From: Nymphaea colorata
Lineage: Eukaryota; Streptophyta; Magnoliopsida; Nymphaeales; Nymphaeaceae
Length of the DNA: 62,000 nt
Assembly (NCBI RefSeq): GCF_008831285.2
Contig: NC_037468.1
Span: forward strand, 415,001 to 477,000
Direction: 5' to 3'
Shown: positions 33,786 to 45,745 of the stretch, one piece after another
How positions within the stretch are numbered: the first letter of the stretch is position 1
How the letters are laid out: each line of letters begins with the position of its first letter
Made by a program: the position numbers and the translations under genes
Notes under the pieces: generated by a model
Told to the model about the DNA's origin: nothing
Databases searched by the model: none
What the model saw: only the letters and a program-made list of their open reading frames with translations

Positions 33786-34145
33786 ATAATCTTATATAGA
33801 ATTAAATTAATTATATTAGAAGATTATACGAAAGAAGATCTTTCTCAGAAAGAAGATCTAATATCTTTCGTCATATATAATCTTCTCATTTCGATTAGTC
33901 ATCTTCTCATTTCGATGAGAATCTGAGATATTCTCAAGTCTATTCTTCTTTCTGAGATTCTTCATCTTAGATTATATTAGAAGATTCTCAGAAAGAAGAT
34001 CTTTCTCAGAAAGAAGATCTAATATCTTTCGTAATATATAATCTTCTCATTTCGATGAGAATCTGAGATATTCTCAAGTCTATTCTTCTTTCTGAGATTC
34101 TTCATCTTAAGAAAGTCAAGATTAATTAACTAAGATTACGTAATG
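33786..34145. repeat. AT-rich dyad repeat, related to nad1 intron 2 insertion
   Basis: About 33839-33990 repeats 14029-14173 almost exactly. A second partial copy follows in tandem at about 34003-34110. It is composed of AGAAGATC, GATCTTTCTCAG and GAATCTGAGATATTCTC motifs that can fold back. Confidence 0.88.
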
Positions 34146-34265
34146 ATCAATGAATTCCATTTTCTTTTTATACATCTACACGTGTCGAATCCTAGCAACA
34201 ACCTCTTCCACGAAGGGCAGGACGAAAAACCACGTGTCTTTCTTAGTTTCGAATAGAAAGAGAAA

Positions 34266-34337
34266 TGGGGCGTGGCCAAGTGGTAAGGCAACGGGTTTTG
34301 GTCCTGTTACTCGGAGGTTCGAATCCTTCCGTCCCAG
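34266..34337 (+). tRNA. trnQ-UUG: tRNA-Gln (UUG), plastid-like
   Basis: A 72-nt cloverleaf. The acceptor pair is TGGGGCG with CGTCCCA (one G-T pair). D arm GCC with GGC; anticodon stem ACGGG with CCTGT (one G-T pair) around loop TTTTGGT, anticodon TTG; T arm GGAGG-TTCGAAT-CCTTC. The sequence matches plastid trnQ rather than the native plant mitochondrial form, which starts TGGAGTATAGCC. It is therefore a plastid-derived insert that keeps full pairing and may be functional. Confidence 0.93.
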
Positions 34338-35295
34338 ATCAATTCCATCAAGAGTACAAAAGAAATGAGTCCGGAAACAAGCGGCACACCTATCTCAGAG
34401 GCTTGATAGTCTCTTTTATTCTGGTCAAGTACAGGACATTTCAAATGAGACGTACGATGTATAGGTCAGAGGTTGGTTACTTGATGGATCGGAACGTTTG
34501 ATCACATTCCAATGAGCACTACGGTTCATATTAGATTAGTGAGGCAGTCGATCTTACCAACGTTATTCAGAGAAAGACCAACCTCGTTTGCGTTCTTCAA
34601 CCATAGGAATGACGGCGAGGGGAAGAGTCCCAGTCAGAGTTTCGTACGCGAGCGATGGCGTTTAAGACGAGTGCATCTCGATCTTCCGGCAGAAAAAGAC
34701 CTCGGAAAGACCTTCCGCTCTCAGGATCCATCAATGATTCCGTCCATACTCAATCAACGAATTCGTCCCCTTTCTCCAATGAGGGAGGAATCTCTATGAA
34801 ACGAAGCGGGGACCACGAAAAGGAGTTTTCAGTTGTAGCTCGACAGACAGTGCATTATAAGGATAAGGAAAGGAGAAGACAAGGCAATGCAAAAACGCTC
34901 TATCATATATCATATCATAGAAAGATTCCAATGAACAGGAACAAGAGAGATCTCGAGAAAGAAGCACATCACTGGTAATGAAAGGCAAGCGCTTGTGCTC
35001 AATAGAATCTCTCGCATGACAACCCTCAATCAAGGTATGTGATAGAGAATGGAGCTATACTAATGGTCGGAGAAATTCTTCGATTTTTCAGAAAGCATTA
35101 CCATTCTGGACGAAATAGGCAAAGGACCCCGTCCCATTCCAGTAGTTATGGTAACCTTTGTCTTTCTCTTTTTAGAAGACAAATGAGGTGCGCCCCCTTT
35201 TAGGCGATGGGGCCTTTTCCGCACACCGAAATGGCCAAAGCCTAGTGGAGTATACCGTAGCCCCGGCCACACCATCCGCGGAAGTTTAAGAAGAA
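34338..35295. other. intergenic with two unidentified overlapping frames
   Basis: Plus frames 34512-34799 (95 codons) and 34655-34978 (107 codons, very basic, ending KEAHHW) overlap. Neither is recognised. The bases 35090-35285 are GC-rich and gene-free. The region lies downstream of trnQ on the same strand, but co-transcription is not shown. Confidence 0.4.
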
Positions 35296-35299
35296 ACGA

Positions 35300-35380
35300 A
35301 GCCAACGTCATGAGCTTTGCCCTAATTGAAAAGCGAGTGCTTTGTGCAAAAAGCGCACTCGCTTCGCTTTGGCTGATTAT
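35300..35380. repeat. F1 hairpin repeat (left edge of array G)
   Basis: ATGAGCTTTGCCC, AAAGCGAGTGCTTTGTGC and GCACTCGCTTCGCTTTGG are F1 motifs. Array G begins right after. Confidence 0.85.
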
Positions 35381-35384
35381 TGGT

Positions 35385-38300
35385 ATGGTCAGCACTAATG
35401 GCATACAATGACAATTTTGGTATGGTCAGCACTTGTCAGGATTTGTCTGACCTGAATCAGTGACCTTCCGGTCAGGACTCATTTCTTGAAAGGTGAGGAC
35501 TTGATTGAAAGGTCAAGACTCATTTGTATGTCATCAGTACTCACCTTTTTTGAAAGATCAAGACTATCTTGAAAGATCAGGACTGATTCTTCTGGTCAAG
35601 ACTGTATTTCAAAGTCAGGACTGACCTTATCAAAAAGGTCAAGACTGTCTTTCAAAGTCAGGACTAACCTTACCAAAAAGGTCAAGACTGTCTTGAAAGG
35701 TCAGGACTGATTCTTCTGGTCAAGACTGTCTTGAAAGGTCAGGACTGATTTTTCTTGAAAGGTCAAGACTGTCTTGAAATCAGTACTGACCTTTTTTGAA
35801 AGATCAAGACTATCTTGAAAGATCAGGACTGATTCTTCTGGTCAAGACTGTATTTCAAGGTCAGGACTGACCTTACCAAAAAGGTCAAGACTGTCTTGAA
35901 AGGTCAGGACTGATTCTTCTTGAAAGGTCAAGACTGTCTTGAAAGGTCAGGACTGATTATGGAAGGACAGGACCAATTGCAATTGTATGCCATTAGTACT
36001 CACCTGACCATACAAGACTCATTTGTATGTCATCAGTACTCACCTTATCAAAAAGGTCAAGACTGTCTTTCAAAGTCAGGACTAACCTTACCAAAAAGAT
36101 CAAGACTATCTGATCAGGACTGATTCTTCTGGTCAATACTGTATTTCACAGTCAGGACTGACCTTATCAAAAAGGTCAAGACTGTATTTCACAGTCAGGA
36201 CTAACCTTACCAAAAAGGTCAAGACTGTCTTGAAAGGTCAGGACTGATTCTTCTGGAAAGGTCAAGACTGTCTTGAAAGGTCAGGACTGATTATGGAAGG
36301 ACAGGACCAATTGCAATTGTATGCCATTAGTACTCACCTGACCATACAAGACTCATTTGTATGTCATCAGTACTCACCTTATCAAAAAGGTCAAGACTGT
36401 CTTTCACAGTCAGGACTAACCTTACCAAAAAGATCAAGACTATCTGATCAGGACTGATTCTTCTGGTCAATACTGTATTTCAAAGTCAGGACTGACCTTA
36501 CCAAAAAGATCAAGACTGTCTTGAAAGGTCAGGACTTTTGATGGAAGGACAGGACCAATTGCAATTGTATGCCATTAGTACTCACCTGACCAAAAATGGA
36601 AAGGTCAAGACTGTCTTGAAAGGTCAGGACTCATTCTTCTTGAAAGGTCAGGACTGATTATGGAAGGACAGGACCAATTGCAATTGTATGCCATTAGTAC
36701 TCACCTTATCAAAAAGGTCAAGACTGTATTTCAAAGTCAGGACTGACCTTATCAAAAAGGTCAAGACTGTCTTTCAAAGTCAGGACTAACCTGACCAAAA
36801 AGGTCAAGACTGTCTTGAAAGGTCAGGACTGATTCTTCTGGAAAGGTCAAGACTGTCTTGAAAGGTCAGGACTGATTCTTCTGGAAAGGTCAAGACTATG
36901 AAAGGTCAGGACTAATGAGAATGATTGAGGAATGACCATCAAGACTCATTTGTATGTCATCAGTACTCACCTTATCAAAAAGGTCAAGACTGTCTTTCAA
37001 AGTCAGGACTGACCTTACCAAAAAGATCAAGACTATCTTGAAAGATCAGGACTGATTCTTCTGGTCAATACTGTATTTCACAGTCAGGACTGACCTTACC
37101 AAAAAGATCAAGACTGTCTTGAAAGGTCAGGACTGATTCTTCTTGAAAGGTGAAGACTGTTTTGAAAGGTCAAGACTCATTTGTATGTCATCAGTACTCA
37201 CCTTTTTTGAAAGATCAAGACTATCTTGAAAGATCAGGACTGATTCTTCTTGAAAGGTCAATACTGTATTTCAAAGTCAGGACTGACCTTATCAAAAAGG
37301 TCAATACTGTCTTTCAAAGTCAGGACTAACCTTACCAAAAAGGTCAATACTGTCTTGAAAGGTCAGGACTGATTCTTCTGGTCAAGACTGTCTTGAAAGG
37401 TCAGGACTGATTTTTCTTGAAAGGTCAAGACTGTCTTGAAATCAGTACTGACCTTTTTTGAAAGATCAAGACTATCTTGAAAGATCAGGACTGATTCTTC
37501 TGGTCAAGACTGTATTTCAAGGTCAGGACTGACCTTACCAAAAAGGTCAAGACTGTCTTGAAAGGTCAGGACTGATTCTTCTGGTCAAGACTGTCTTGAA
37601 AGGTCAGGACTGATTATGGAAGGACAGGACCAATTGCAATTGTATGCCATTAGTACTCACCTGACCATACAAGACTCATTTGTATGTCATCAGTACTCAC
37701 CTTATCAAAAAGGTCAAGACTGTCTTTCAAAGTCAGGACTGACCTTACCAAAAAGATCAAGACTATCTGATCAGGACTGATTCTTCTGGTCAAGACTGTC
37801 TTTCACAGTCAGGACTGACCTTACCAAAAAGATCAAGACTGTCTTGAAAGGTCAGGACTTTTGATGGAAGGACAGGACCAATTGCAATTGTATGCCATTA
37901 GTACTCACCTGACCAAAAATGGAAAGGTCAAGACTGTCTTGAAAGGTCAGGACTCATTCTTCTTGAAAGGTCAGGACTGATTATGGAAGGACAGGACCAA
38001 TTGCAATTGTATGCCATTAGTACTCACCTTATCAAAAAGGTCAAGACTGTCTTTCACAGTCAGGACTGACCTTATCAAAAAGGTCAAGACTGTCTTTCAC
38101 AGTCAGGACTAACCTTACCAAAAAGGTCAAGACTGTCTTGAAAGGTCAGGACTGATTCTTCTGGAAAGGTCAAGACTCTGAAAGGTCAGGACTAATGAGA
38201 ATGATTGAGGAATGACCATCAAGACTCATTTGTATGTCATCAGTACTCACCTTATCAAAAAGGTCAAGACTGTCTTTCAAAGTCAGGACTAACCTTACCA

Positions 38301-39890
38301 AAAAGATCAAGACTATCTTGAAAGATCAGGACTGATTCTTCTGGTCAAGACTGTATTTCACAGTCAGGACTGACCTTACCAAAAAGGTCAAGACTGTCTT
38401 GAAAGGTCAGGACTGATTTTTCTTGAAAGGTCAAGACTGTCTTGAAATCAGTACTGACCTTTTTTGAAAGATCAAGACTATCTTGAAAGATCAGGACTGA
38501 TTCTTCTGGTCAATACTGTATTTCAAGGTCAGGACTGACCTTACCAAAAAGGTCAAGACTGTCTTGAAAGGTCAGGACTGATTCTTCTTGAAAGGTCAAG
38601 ACTGTCTTGAAAGGTCAGGACTCATTCTTCTTGAAAGGTCAGGACTCTTTTGAAAGGTCAAGACTCATTTGTATGTCATCAGTACTCACCTTATCAAAAA
38701 GGTCAAGACTGTCTTTCACAGTCAGGACTAACCTTACCAAAAAGATCAAGACTATCTTGAAAGATCAGGACTGATTCTTCTGGTCAATACTGTATTTCAC
38801 AGTCAGGACTGACCTTACCAAAAAGGTCAATACTGTCTTGAAAGGTCAGGACTTTTGATGGAAGGACAGGACCAATTGCAATTGTATGCCATTAGTACTC
38901 ACCTGACCAAAAATGGAAAGGTCAAGACTGTCTTGAAATCAGTACTGACCTTATCAAAAAGGTCAAGACTGTCTTTCAAAGTCAGGACTAACCTTACCAA
39001 AAAGATCAAGACTATCTGATCAGGACTGATTCTTCTGGTCAAGACTGTATTTCAAGGTCAGGACTGACCTTACCAAAAAGGTCAATACTGTCTTGAAAGG
39101 TCAGGACTGATTCTTCTGGAAAGGTCAAGACTGTCTTGAAAGGTCAGGACTCATTCTTCTGGAAAGGTCAGGACTCATTGCAATTCAATGCCATTAGTAC
39201 TCACTTGACAAACAAATGCCATTAGTACTCACTTGACAAACAAATGCCATTAGTACTCACTTGACAAACAAATGCCATTAGTACTCACTGTGCAAACGAA
39301 TGCCATTAGTACTTTCCATATGCCATTAGTACTCACTGTACAAACAAATGTCATGAGTGCTGACCATACCAAAATCCATCCAAATTGGTTGATGGATAAT
39401 GGCATCTCCTTTTTTTGATGGATAATGGCATACAATGACAATTGATCCTTTCCATCATTTCCTTTCCATGAAGTTGGAAGCACTTTTGACGATTTCCTGA
39501 ATGTTATGGAAAGGTCAGGAAGGTCAAGACTCATTTGTATGTCATCAGTACTCACCATACCAAACAGGTCAGGACTCATTATGGAAAAGTCAGGAAGGTG
39601 AGGACTGTTTTGAAAGGTCAGGACTGTCTTGAAAGGTCAAGACTCATTTGTATGTCATCAGTACTCACCATACCAAACAGGTCAGGACTCATTGCAATTC
39701 AATGCCATTAGTACTCACTTGACAAACAAATGCCATTAGTACTCACTTGACAAACAAATGCCATTAGTACTCACTGTACAAACAAATGCCATTAGTGCTC
39801 ACCATACCAACATGAGTACTCACTATACCAAACAGATGCCATTTTCCATACCAAGAAAGATGCCATTCATGCTGACCATCAACAAATTTT
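35385..39890 (+). repeat. F2 self-complementary repeat array G (forward half of a 10-kb block)
   Basis: Starts with the edge module (35415-35467) and then carries about 4 kb of forward core modules. Higher-order copies are spaced about 1.3 kb apart, for example near 36531 and 37855. A 28-bp AGTACT run lies at about 39190-39290. Large parts, such as 37560-38215, are nearly identical to 58140-58800 in the rpl2 intron. Confidence 0.95.
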
Positions 39891-42800
39891 GATGGATTTT
39901 GGTATGGTCAGCACTAATGACATACAATTCTCATTAGTCCTGACCTTTCCATAAGGTCACTGATTCAGGTCAGACAAATCCTGACAAGTGCTGACCATAT
40001 CACAAATTGCAATGAGATGCCATTATCCATCAACCAATTTGGATGGATTTTGGTATGGCTAATGACATTTGTTTGTACAGTGAGTACTAATGGCATATGG
40101 AAAGTACTAATGGCATTTGTTTGCACAGTGAGTACTAATGGCATACGCATACAATTTTGGGTCAAGTGAGTACTAATGGCATACAATTGCAATGAGTCCT
40201 GACCTTTCAAGAAGAATGAGTCCTGACCTTTCAAGACAGTCTTGACCTTTCCATTTTTGGTCAGGTGAGTACTAATGGCATACAATTGCAATTGGTCCTG
40301 TCCTTCCATCAAAAGTCCTGACCTTTCAAGACAGTCTTGATCTTTTTGGTAAGGTCAGTCCTGACTGTGAAATACAGTCTTGACCAGAAGAATCAGTCCT
40401 GATCAGATAGTCTTGATCTTTTTGGTAAGGTTAGTCCTGACTTTGAAAGACAGTCTTGACCTTTTTGATAAGGTGAGTACTGATGACATACAAATGAGTC
40501 TTGACCTTTCAAGACAGTCTTGACCTTTCAAAAGAGTCCTGACCTTCCTGACTTTTCCATAATGAGTCCTGACCTTTTTGGTATGGTGAGTACTGATGAC
40601 ATACAAATGAGTCTTGACCTTTCAAGACAGTCCTCACCTTCCTGACTTTTCCATAATGAGTCCTGACCTTTTTGGTATGGTGAGTACTGATGACATACAA
40701 ATGAGTCTTGATGGTCATTCCTCAATCATTCTCATTAGTCCTGACCTTTCAAAACAGTCCTCACCTTTCAAGAAATGAGTCCTGACCGGAAGGTCACTGA
40801 TTCAGGTCAGACAAATCCTGACAAGTGCTGACCATACCAAAATTGCAATTGTATGCCATTAGTGCTGACTCTGACAAAAAGCTTCAAAAGAAGGCTTTGC
40901 TGACTTTGCTCTGGCCTTATCTGACTTATCTGACCTTCAGAAGCTTCAACAATTCCATTTTCCTTCAAGATCAGATTGAAAGGAGTGCTTTCTGAAAGAA
41001 GAGATCAAGGTTTGACGGATTGATGGAAAGGAAATGATGGAAAGGATCAATTGTCATTGTATGCCATTATCCATCAAAAAAAGGAGATGCCATTATCCAT
41101 CAACCAATTTGGATGGATTTTGGTATGGCTAATGACATTTGTTTGTACAGTGAGTACTAATGGCATATGGAAAGTACTAATGGCATTTGTTTGCACAGTG
41201 AGTACTAATGGCATTTGTTTGTCAAGTGAGTACTAATGGCATTTGTTTGTCAAGTGAGTACTAATGGCATTTGTTTGTCAAGTGAGTACTAATGGCATTT
41301 GTTTGTCAAGTGAGTACTAATGGCATTTGTTTGTCAAGTGAGTACTAATGGCATACAATTGTCATGAGTCCTGACCTTTCAAAAGGGTCCTGTCCTTTTA
41401 AGAAGAAGAAGTTCTGATCTTTCAAGACAGTATTTATCTTTTTGGTAAGGTTAGTCCTGACTTTGAAAGACAGTCTTGACCTTTTTGATAAGGTGAGTTC
41501 TGACTTTTCCTCAATCATTCTCATTAGTCCTGACCTTTCAGAGTCCTGACCTTTCAAGAAGAATGAGTCCTGACCTTTCAAGACAGTCTTGACCTTTCCA
41601 TTTTTGGTCAGGTGAGTACTAATGGCATACAATTGCAATTGGTCCTGTCCTTCCATCAAAAGTCCTGACCTTTCAAGACAGTCTTGATCTTTTTGGTAAG
41701 GTCAGTCCTGACTGTGAAATACAGTCTTGACCAGAAGAATCAGTCCTGATCAGATAGTCTTGATCTTTTTGGTAAGGTTAGTCCTGACTTTGAAAGACAG
41801 TCTTGACCTTTTTGATAAGGTGAGTACTGATGACATACAAATGAGTCTTGTATGGTCAGGTGAGTACTAATGGCATACAATTGCAATTGGTCCTGTCCTT
41901 CCATAATCAGTCCTGACCTTTCAAGACAGTCTTGACCTTTCCAGAAGAATCAGTCCTGACCTTTCAAGACAGTCTTGACCTTTTTGGTAAGGTCAGTCCT
42001 GACCTTGAAATACAGTCTTGACCAGAAGAATCAGTCCTGATCAGATAGTCTTGATCTTTTTGGTAAGGTTAGTCCTGACTGTGAAAGACAGTCTTGACCT
42101 TTTTGATAAGGTCAGTACTGATTTCAAGACAGTCTTGACCTTTCCATTTTTGGTCAGGTGAGTACTAATGGCATACAATTGCAATTGGTCCTGTCCTTCC
42201 ATCAAAAGTCCTGACCTTTCAAGACAGTCTTGACCTTTTTGGTAAGGTCAGTCCTGACTTTGAAATACAGTATTGACCAGAAGAATCAGTCCTGATCAGA
42301 TAGTCTTGATCTTTTTGGTAAGGTTAGTCCTGACTTTGAAAGACAGTCTTGACCTTTTTGATAAGGTGAGTACTGATGACATACAAATGAGTCTTGATGG
42401 TCATTCCTCAATCATTCTCATTAGTCCTGACCTTTCAGAGTCTTGACCTTTCCAGAAGAATCAGTCCTGACCTTTCAAGACAGTCTTGACCAGAAGAATC
42501 AGTCCTGACCTTTCAAGACAGTCTTGACCTTTTTGGTAAGGTTAGTCCTGACTTTGAAAGACAGTCTTGACCTTTTTGATAAGGTCAGTCCTGACTGTGA
42601 AATACAGTCTTGACCTTTTTGATAAGGTGAGTACTAATGGCATACAATTGCAATTGGTCCTGTCCTTCCATAATCAGTCCTGACCTTTCCAGAAGAATGA
42701 GTCCTGACCTTTCAAGACAGTCTTGACCTTTCAAGAAGAATCAGTCCTGACCTTTCAAGACAGTCTTGATCTTTTTGGTAAGGTCAGTCCTGACTGTGAA

Positions 42801-44840
42801 ATACAGTATTGACCAGAAGAATCAGTCCTGATCAGATAGTCTTGATCTTTTTGGTAAGGTTAGTCCTGACTTTGAAAGACAGTCTTGACCTTTTTGATAA
42901 GGTGAGTACTGATGACATACAAATGAGTCTTGTATGGTCAGGTGAGTACTAATGGCATACAATTGCAATTGGTCCTGTCCTTCCATAATCAGTCCTGACC
43001 TTTCAAGACAGTCTTGACCTTTCAAGAAGAATCAGTCCTGACCTTTCAAGACAGTCTTGACCTTTCAAAAAAGGTCAGTCCTGACCTTGAAATAAAGTAT
43101 TGACCAGAAGAATCAGTCCTGATCAGATAGTCTTGATCTTTTTGGTAAGGTTAGTCCTGACTGTGAAAGACAGTCTTGACCTTTTTGATAAGGTCAGTAC
43201 TGATTTCAAGACAGTCTTGACCTTTCCATTTTTGGTCAGGTGAGTACTAATGGCATACAATTGCAATTGGTCCTGTCCTTCCATCAAAAGTCCTGACCTT
43301 TCAAGACAGTCTTGACCTTTTTGGTAAGGTCAGTCCTGACTGTGAAATACAGTATTGACCAGAAGAATCAGTCCTGATCTTTCAAGATAGTCTTGATCTT
43401 TTTGGTAAGGTCAGTCCTGACTTTGAAAGACAGTCTTGACCTTTTTGATAAGGTGAGTACTGATGACATACAAATGAGTCTTGACCTTTCAAAACAGTCT
43501 TCACCTTTCAAGAAGAATCAGTCCTGACCTTTCAAGACAGTCTTGATCTTTTTGGTAAGGTCAGTCCTGACTTTGAAATACAGTATTGACCAGAAGAATC
43601 AGTCCTGATCTTTCAAGATAGTCTTGATCTTTTTGGTAAGGTTAGTCCTGACTTTGAAAGACAGTCTTGACCTTTTTGATAAGGTGAGTACTGATGACAT
43701 ACAAATGAGTCTTGATGGTCATTCCTCAATCATTCTCATTAGTCCTGACCTTTCAGAGTCTTGACCTTTCCAGAAGAATCAGTCCTGACCTTTCAAGACA
43801 GTCTTGACCTTTCCATTTTTGGTCAGGTGAGTACTAATGGCATACAATTGCAATTGGTCCTGTCCTTCCATCAAAAGTCCTGACCTTTCAAGACAGTCTT
43901 GACCTTTTTGGTAAGGTTAGTCCTGACTTTGAAAGACAGTCTTGACCTTTTTGATAAGGTCAGTCCTGACTTTGAAATACAGTCTTGACCTTTTTGATAA
44001 GGTGAGTACTAATGGCATACAATTGCAATTGGTCCTGTCCTTCCATAATCAGTCCTGACCTTTCAAGAAGAATGAGTCCTGACCTTTCAAGACAGTCTTG
44101 ACCTTTCCATTTTTGGTCAGGTGAGTACTAATGGCATACAATTGCAATTGGTCCTGTCCTTCCATCAAAAGTCCTGACCTTTCAAGACAGTCTTGATCTT
44201 TTTGGTCAGGTCAGTCCTGACTGTGAAATACAGTCTTGACCAGAAGAATCAGTCCTGATCAGATAGTCTTGATCTTTTTGGTAAGGTTAGTCCTGACTTT
44301 GAAAGACAGTCTTGACCTTTTTGATAAGGTGAGTACTGATGACATACAAATGAGTCTTGTATGGTCAGGTGAGTACTAATGGCATACAATTGCAATTGGT
44401 CCTGTCCTTCCATAATCAGTCCTGACCTTTCAAGACAGTCTTGACCTTTCCAGAAGAATCAGTCCTGACCTTTCAAGACAGTCTTGACCTTTTTGGTCAG
44501 GTTAGTCCTGACTTTGAAAGACAGTCTTGACCTTTTTGATAAGGTCAGTCCTGACTTTGAAATACAGTATTGACCTTTCAAGAAGAATCAGTCCTGATCT
44601 TTCAAGATAGTCTTGATCTTTTTGGTAAGGTCAGTCCTGACTTTGAAAGACAGTCTTGACCTTTTTGATAAGGTGAGTACTGATGACATACAAATGAGTC
44701 TTGACCTTTCCATAAAGTCCTCACCTTTCAAGAAATGAGTCCTGACCGGAAGGTCACTGATTCAGGTCAGACAAATCCTGAAAAGTACTGACTATACAAC
44801 AAATTGTATGCCATTCTTGCTTCCAATATGGAAAGGAAAG
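39891..44840 (-). repeat. F2 self-complementary repeat array H (reverse half)
   Basis: The same modules reversed. The edge module appears in reverse near 39955-40010, 40790-40845 and 44750-44795. A short F1-derived gap at about 40865-41035 splits the array. A five-unit 28-bp AGTACT tandem lies at 41213-41345. Arrays G and H face each other across an axis near 39.9 kb. Confidence 0.95.
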
Positions 44841-45510
44841 GTTGCAATTGTATGCCATTAGTGTTCACACAAATGGAAAGGAAAAGGTCAGGACTCTCTG
44901 GAAAGGTCAGGACTAATGAGAATGATTGAGGAATGATTATGGAAGGACAGGACCCTTTTGAAAGGTCAGGACTCTGAAAGGTCAGGACTAATGAGAATGA
45001 TTGAGGAAAAGTCAGAACTCACCTTATCAAAAAGGTCAAGACTGTCTTTCAAAGTCAGGACTAACCTGACCAAAAAGATCAAGACTGTCTTGAAAGATCA
45101 GAACTTCTTCTTCTTAAAAGGACAGGACCCTTTTGAAAGGTCAGGACTCATGACAATTGTATGCCATTAGTACTCACTTGACAAACAAATGCCATTAGTA
45201 CTCACTTGACAAACAAATGCCATTAGTACTCACTTGACAAACAAATGCCATTTTCCATCAACAATGAGTACTCACCATACCAAGAAAGGTGAGGACTAAT
45301 TATGGAAGGACAGGACCAATTGCAATTGTATGCCATTAGTACTCACTTGACAAACAAATGCCATTAGTACTCACTATACCAACATGAGTACTCACCATAC
45401 CAAAACAATGCCATTAGTGCTCCCAATGGCAATTGTATGCCATTTTCCATACAACAAATTGTATGCCATTAGTGAAAAGAATGAAGATCAATGACAATTG
45501 TCCATCAATA
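44841..45510 (+). repeat. F2 array, short forward segment
   Basis: Orientation switches back to forward at about 44880. This segment repeats 30780-31540 nearly unit for unit: the linker ATTAGTGTTCACACAAATGG, the long module with GAACTTCTTCTTCTT, then 28-bp AGTACT units and the end module with GCTCCCAATGGCAATTG. Confidence 0.92.
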
Positions 45511-45559
45511 TGAGTTCCCTTCTTGTCTGATAGTCTATCAGAGTGAGTCTGAATCAGCC

Positions 45560-45745
45560 CTACGGTGCATTCAAAGTTGCGAGTGCTTTGTCGATTTGCG
45601 AGTGCGTGCTTTGTGGGCTTTGCTCGTCAAAATGACGTGACGTGACGGAGTCAAGCGAAGCGAGTGCTTTGTGCTTTGCCCTCTTGCTTCGCTTTGCGAG
45701 TTCCCTGACGCAATTCAAAGCGAGTGCTTTTTGAGGAAAGAGATC
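45560..45745. repeat. F1 hairpin repeat (right edge of the 10-kb block)
   Basis: GTGCATTCAAAGTTGCGAG, CGAGTGCGTGCTTTGTGG, AATGACGTGACGTGACGG and GCTTCGCTTTGCGAG. It closes the block opened by the F1 copy at 35300-35380. Confidence 0.88.

Noticed and set aside
34150-34368. 72-codon plus-strand frame across the trnQ gene
   Set aside because: It overlaps a well-paired tRNA and shows no protein similarity.
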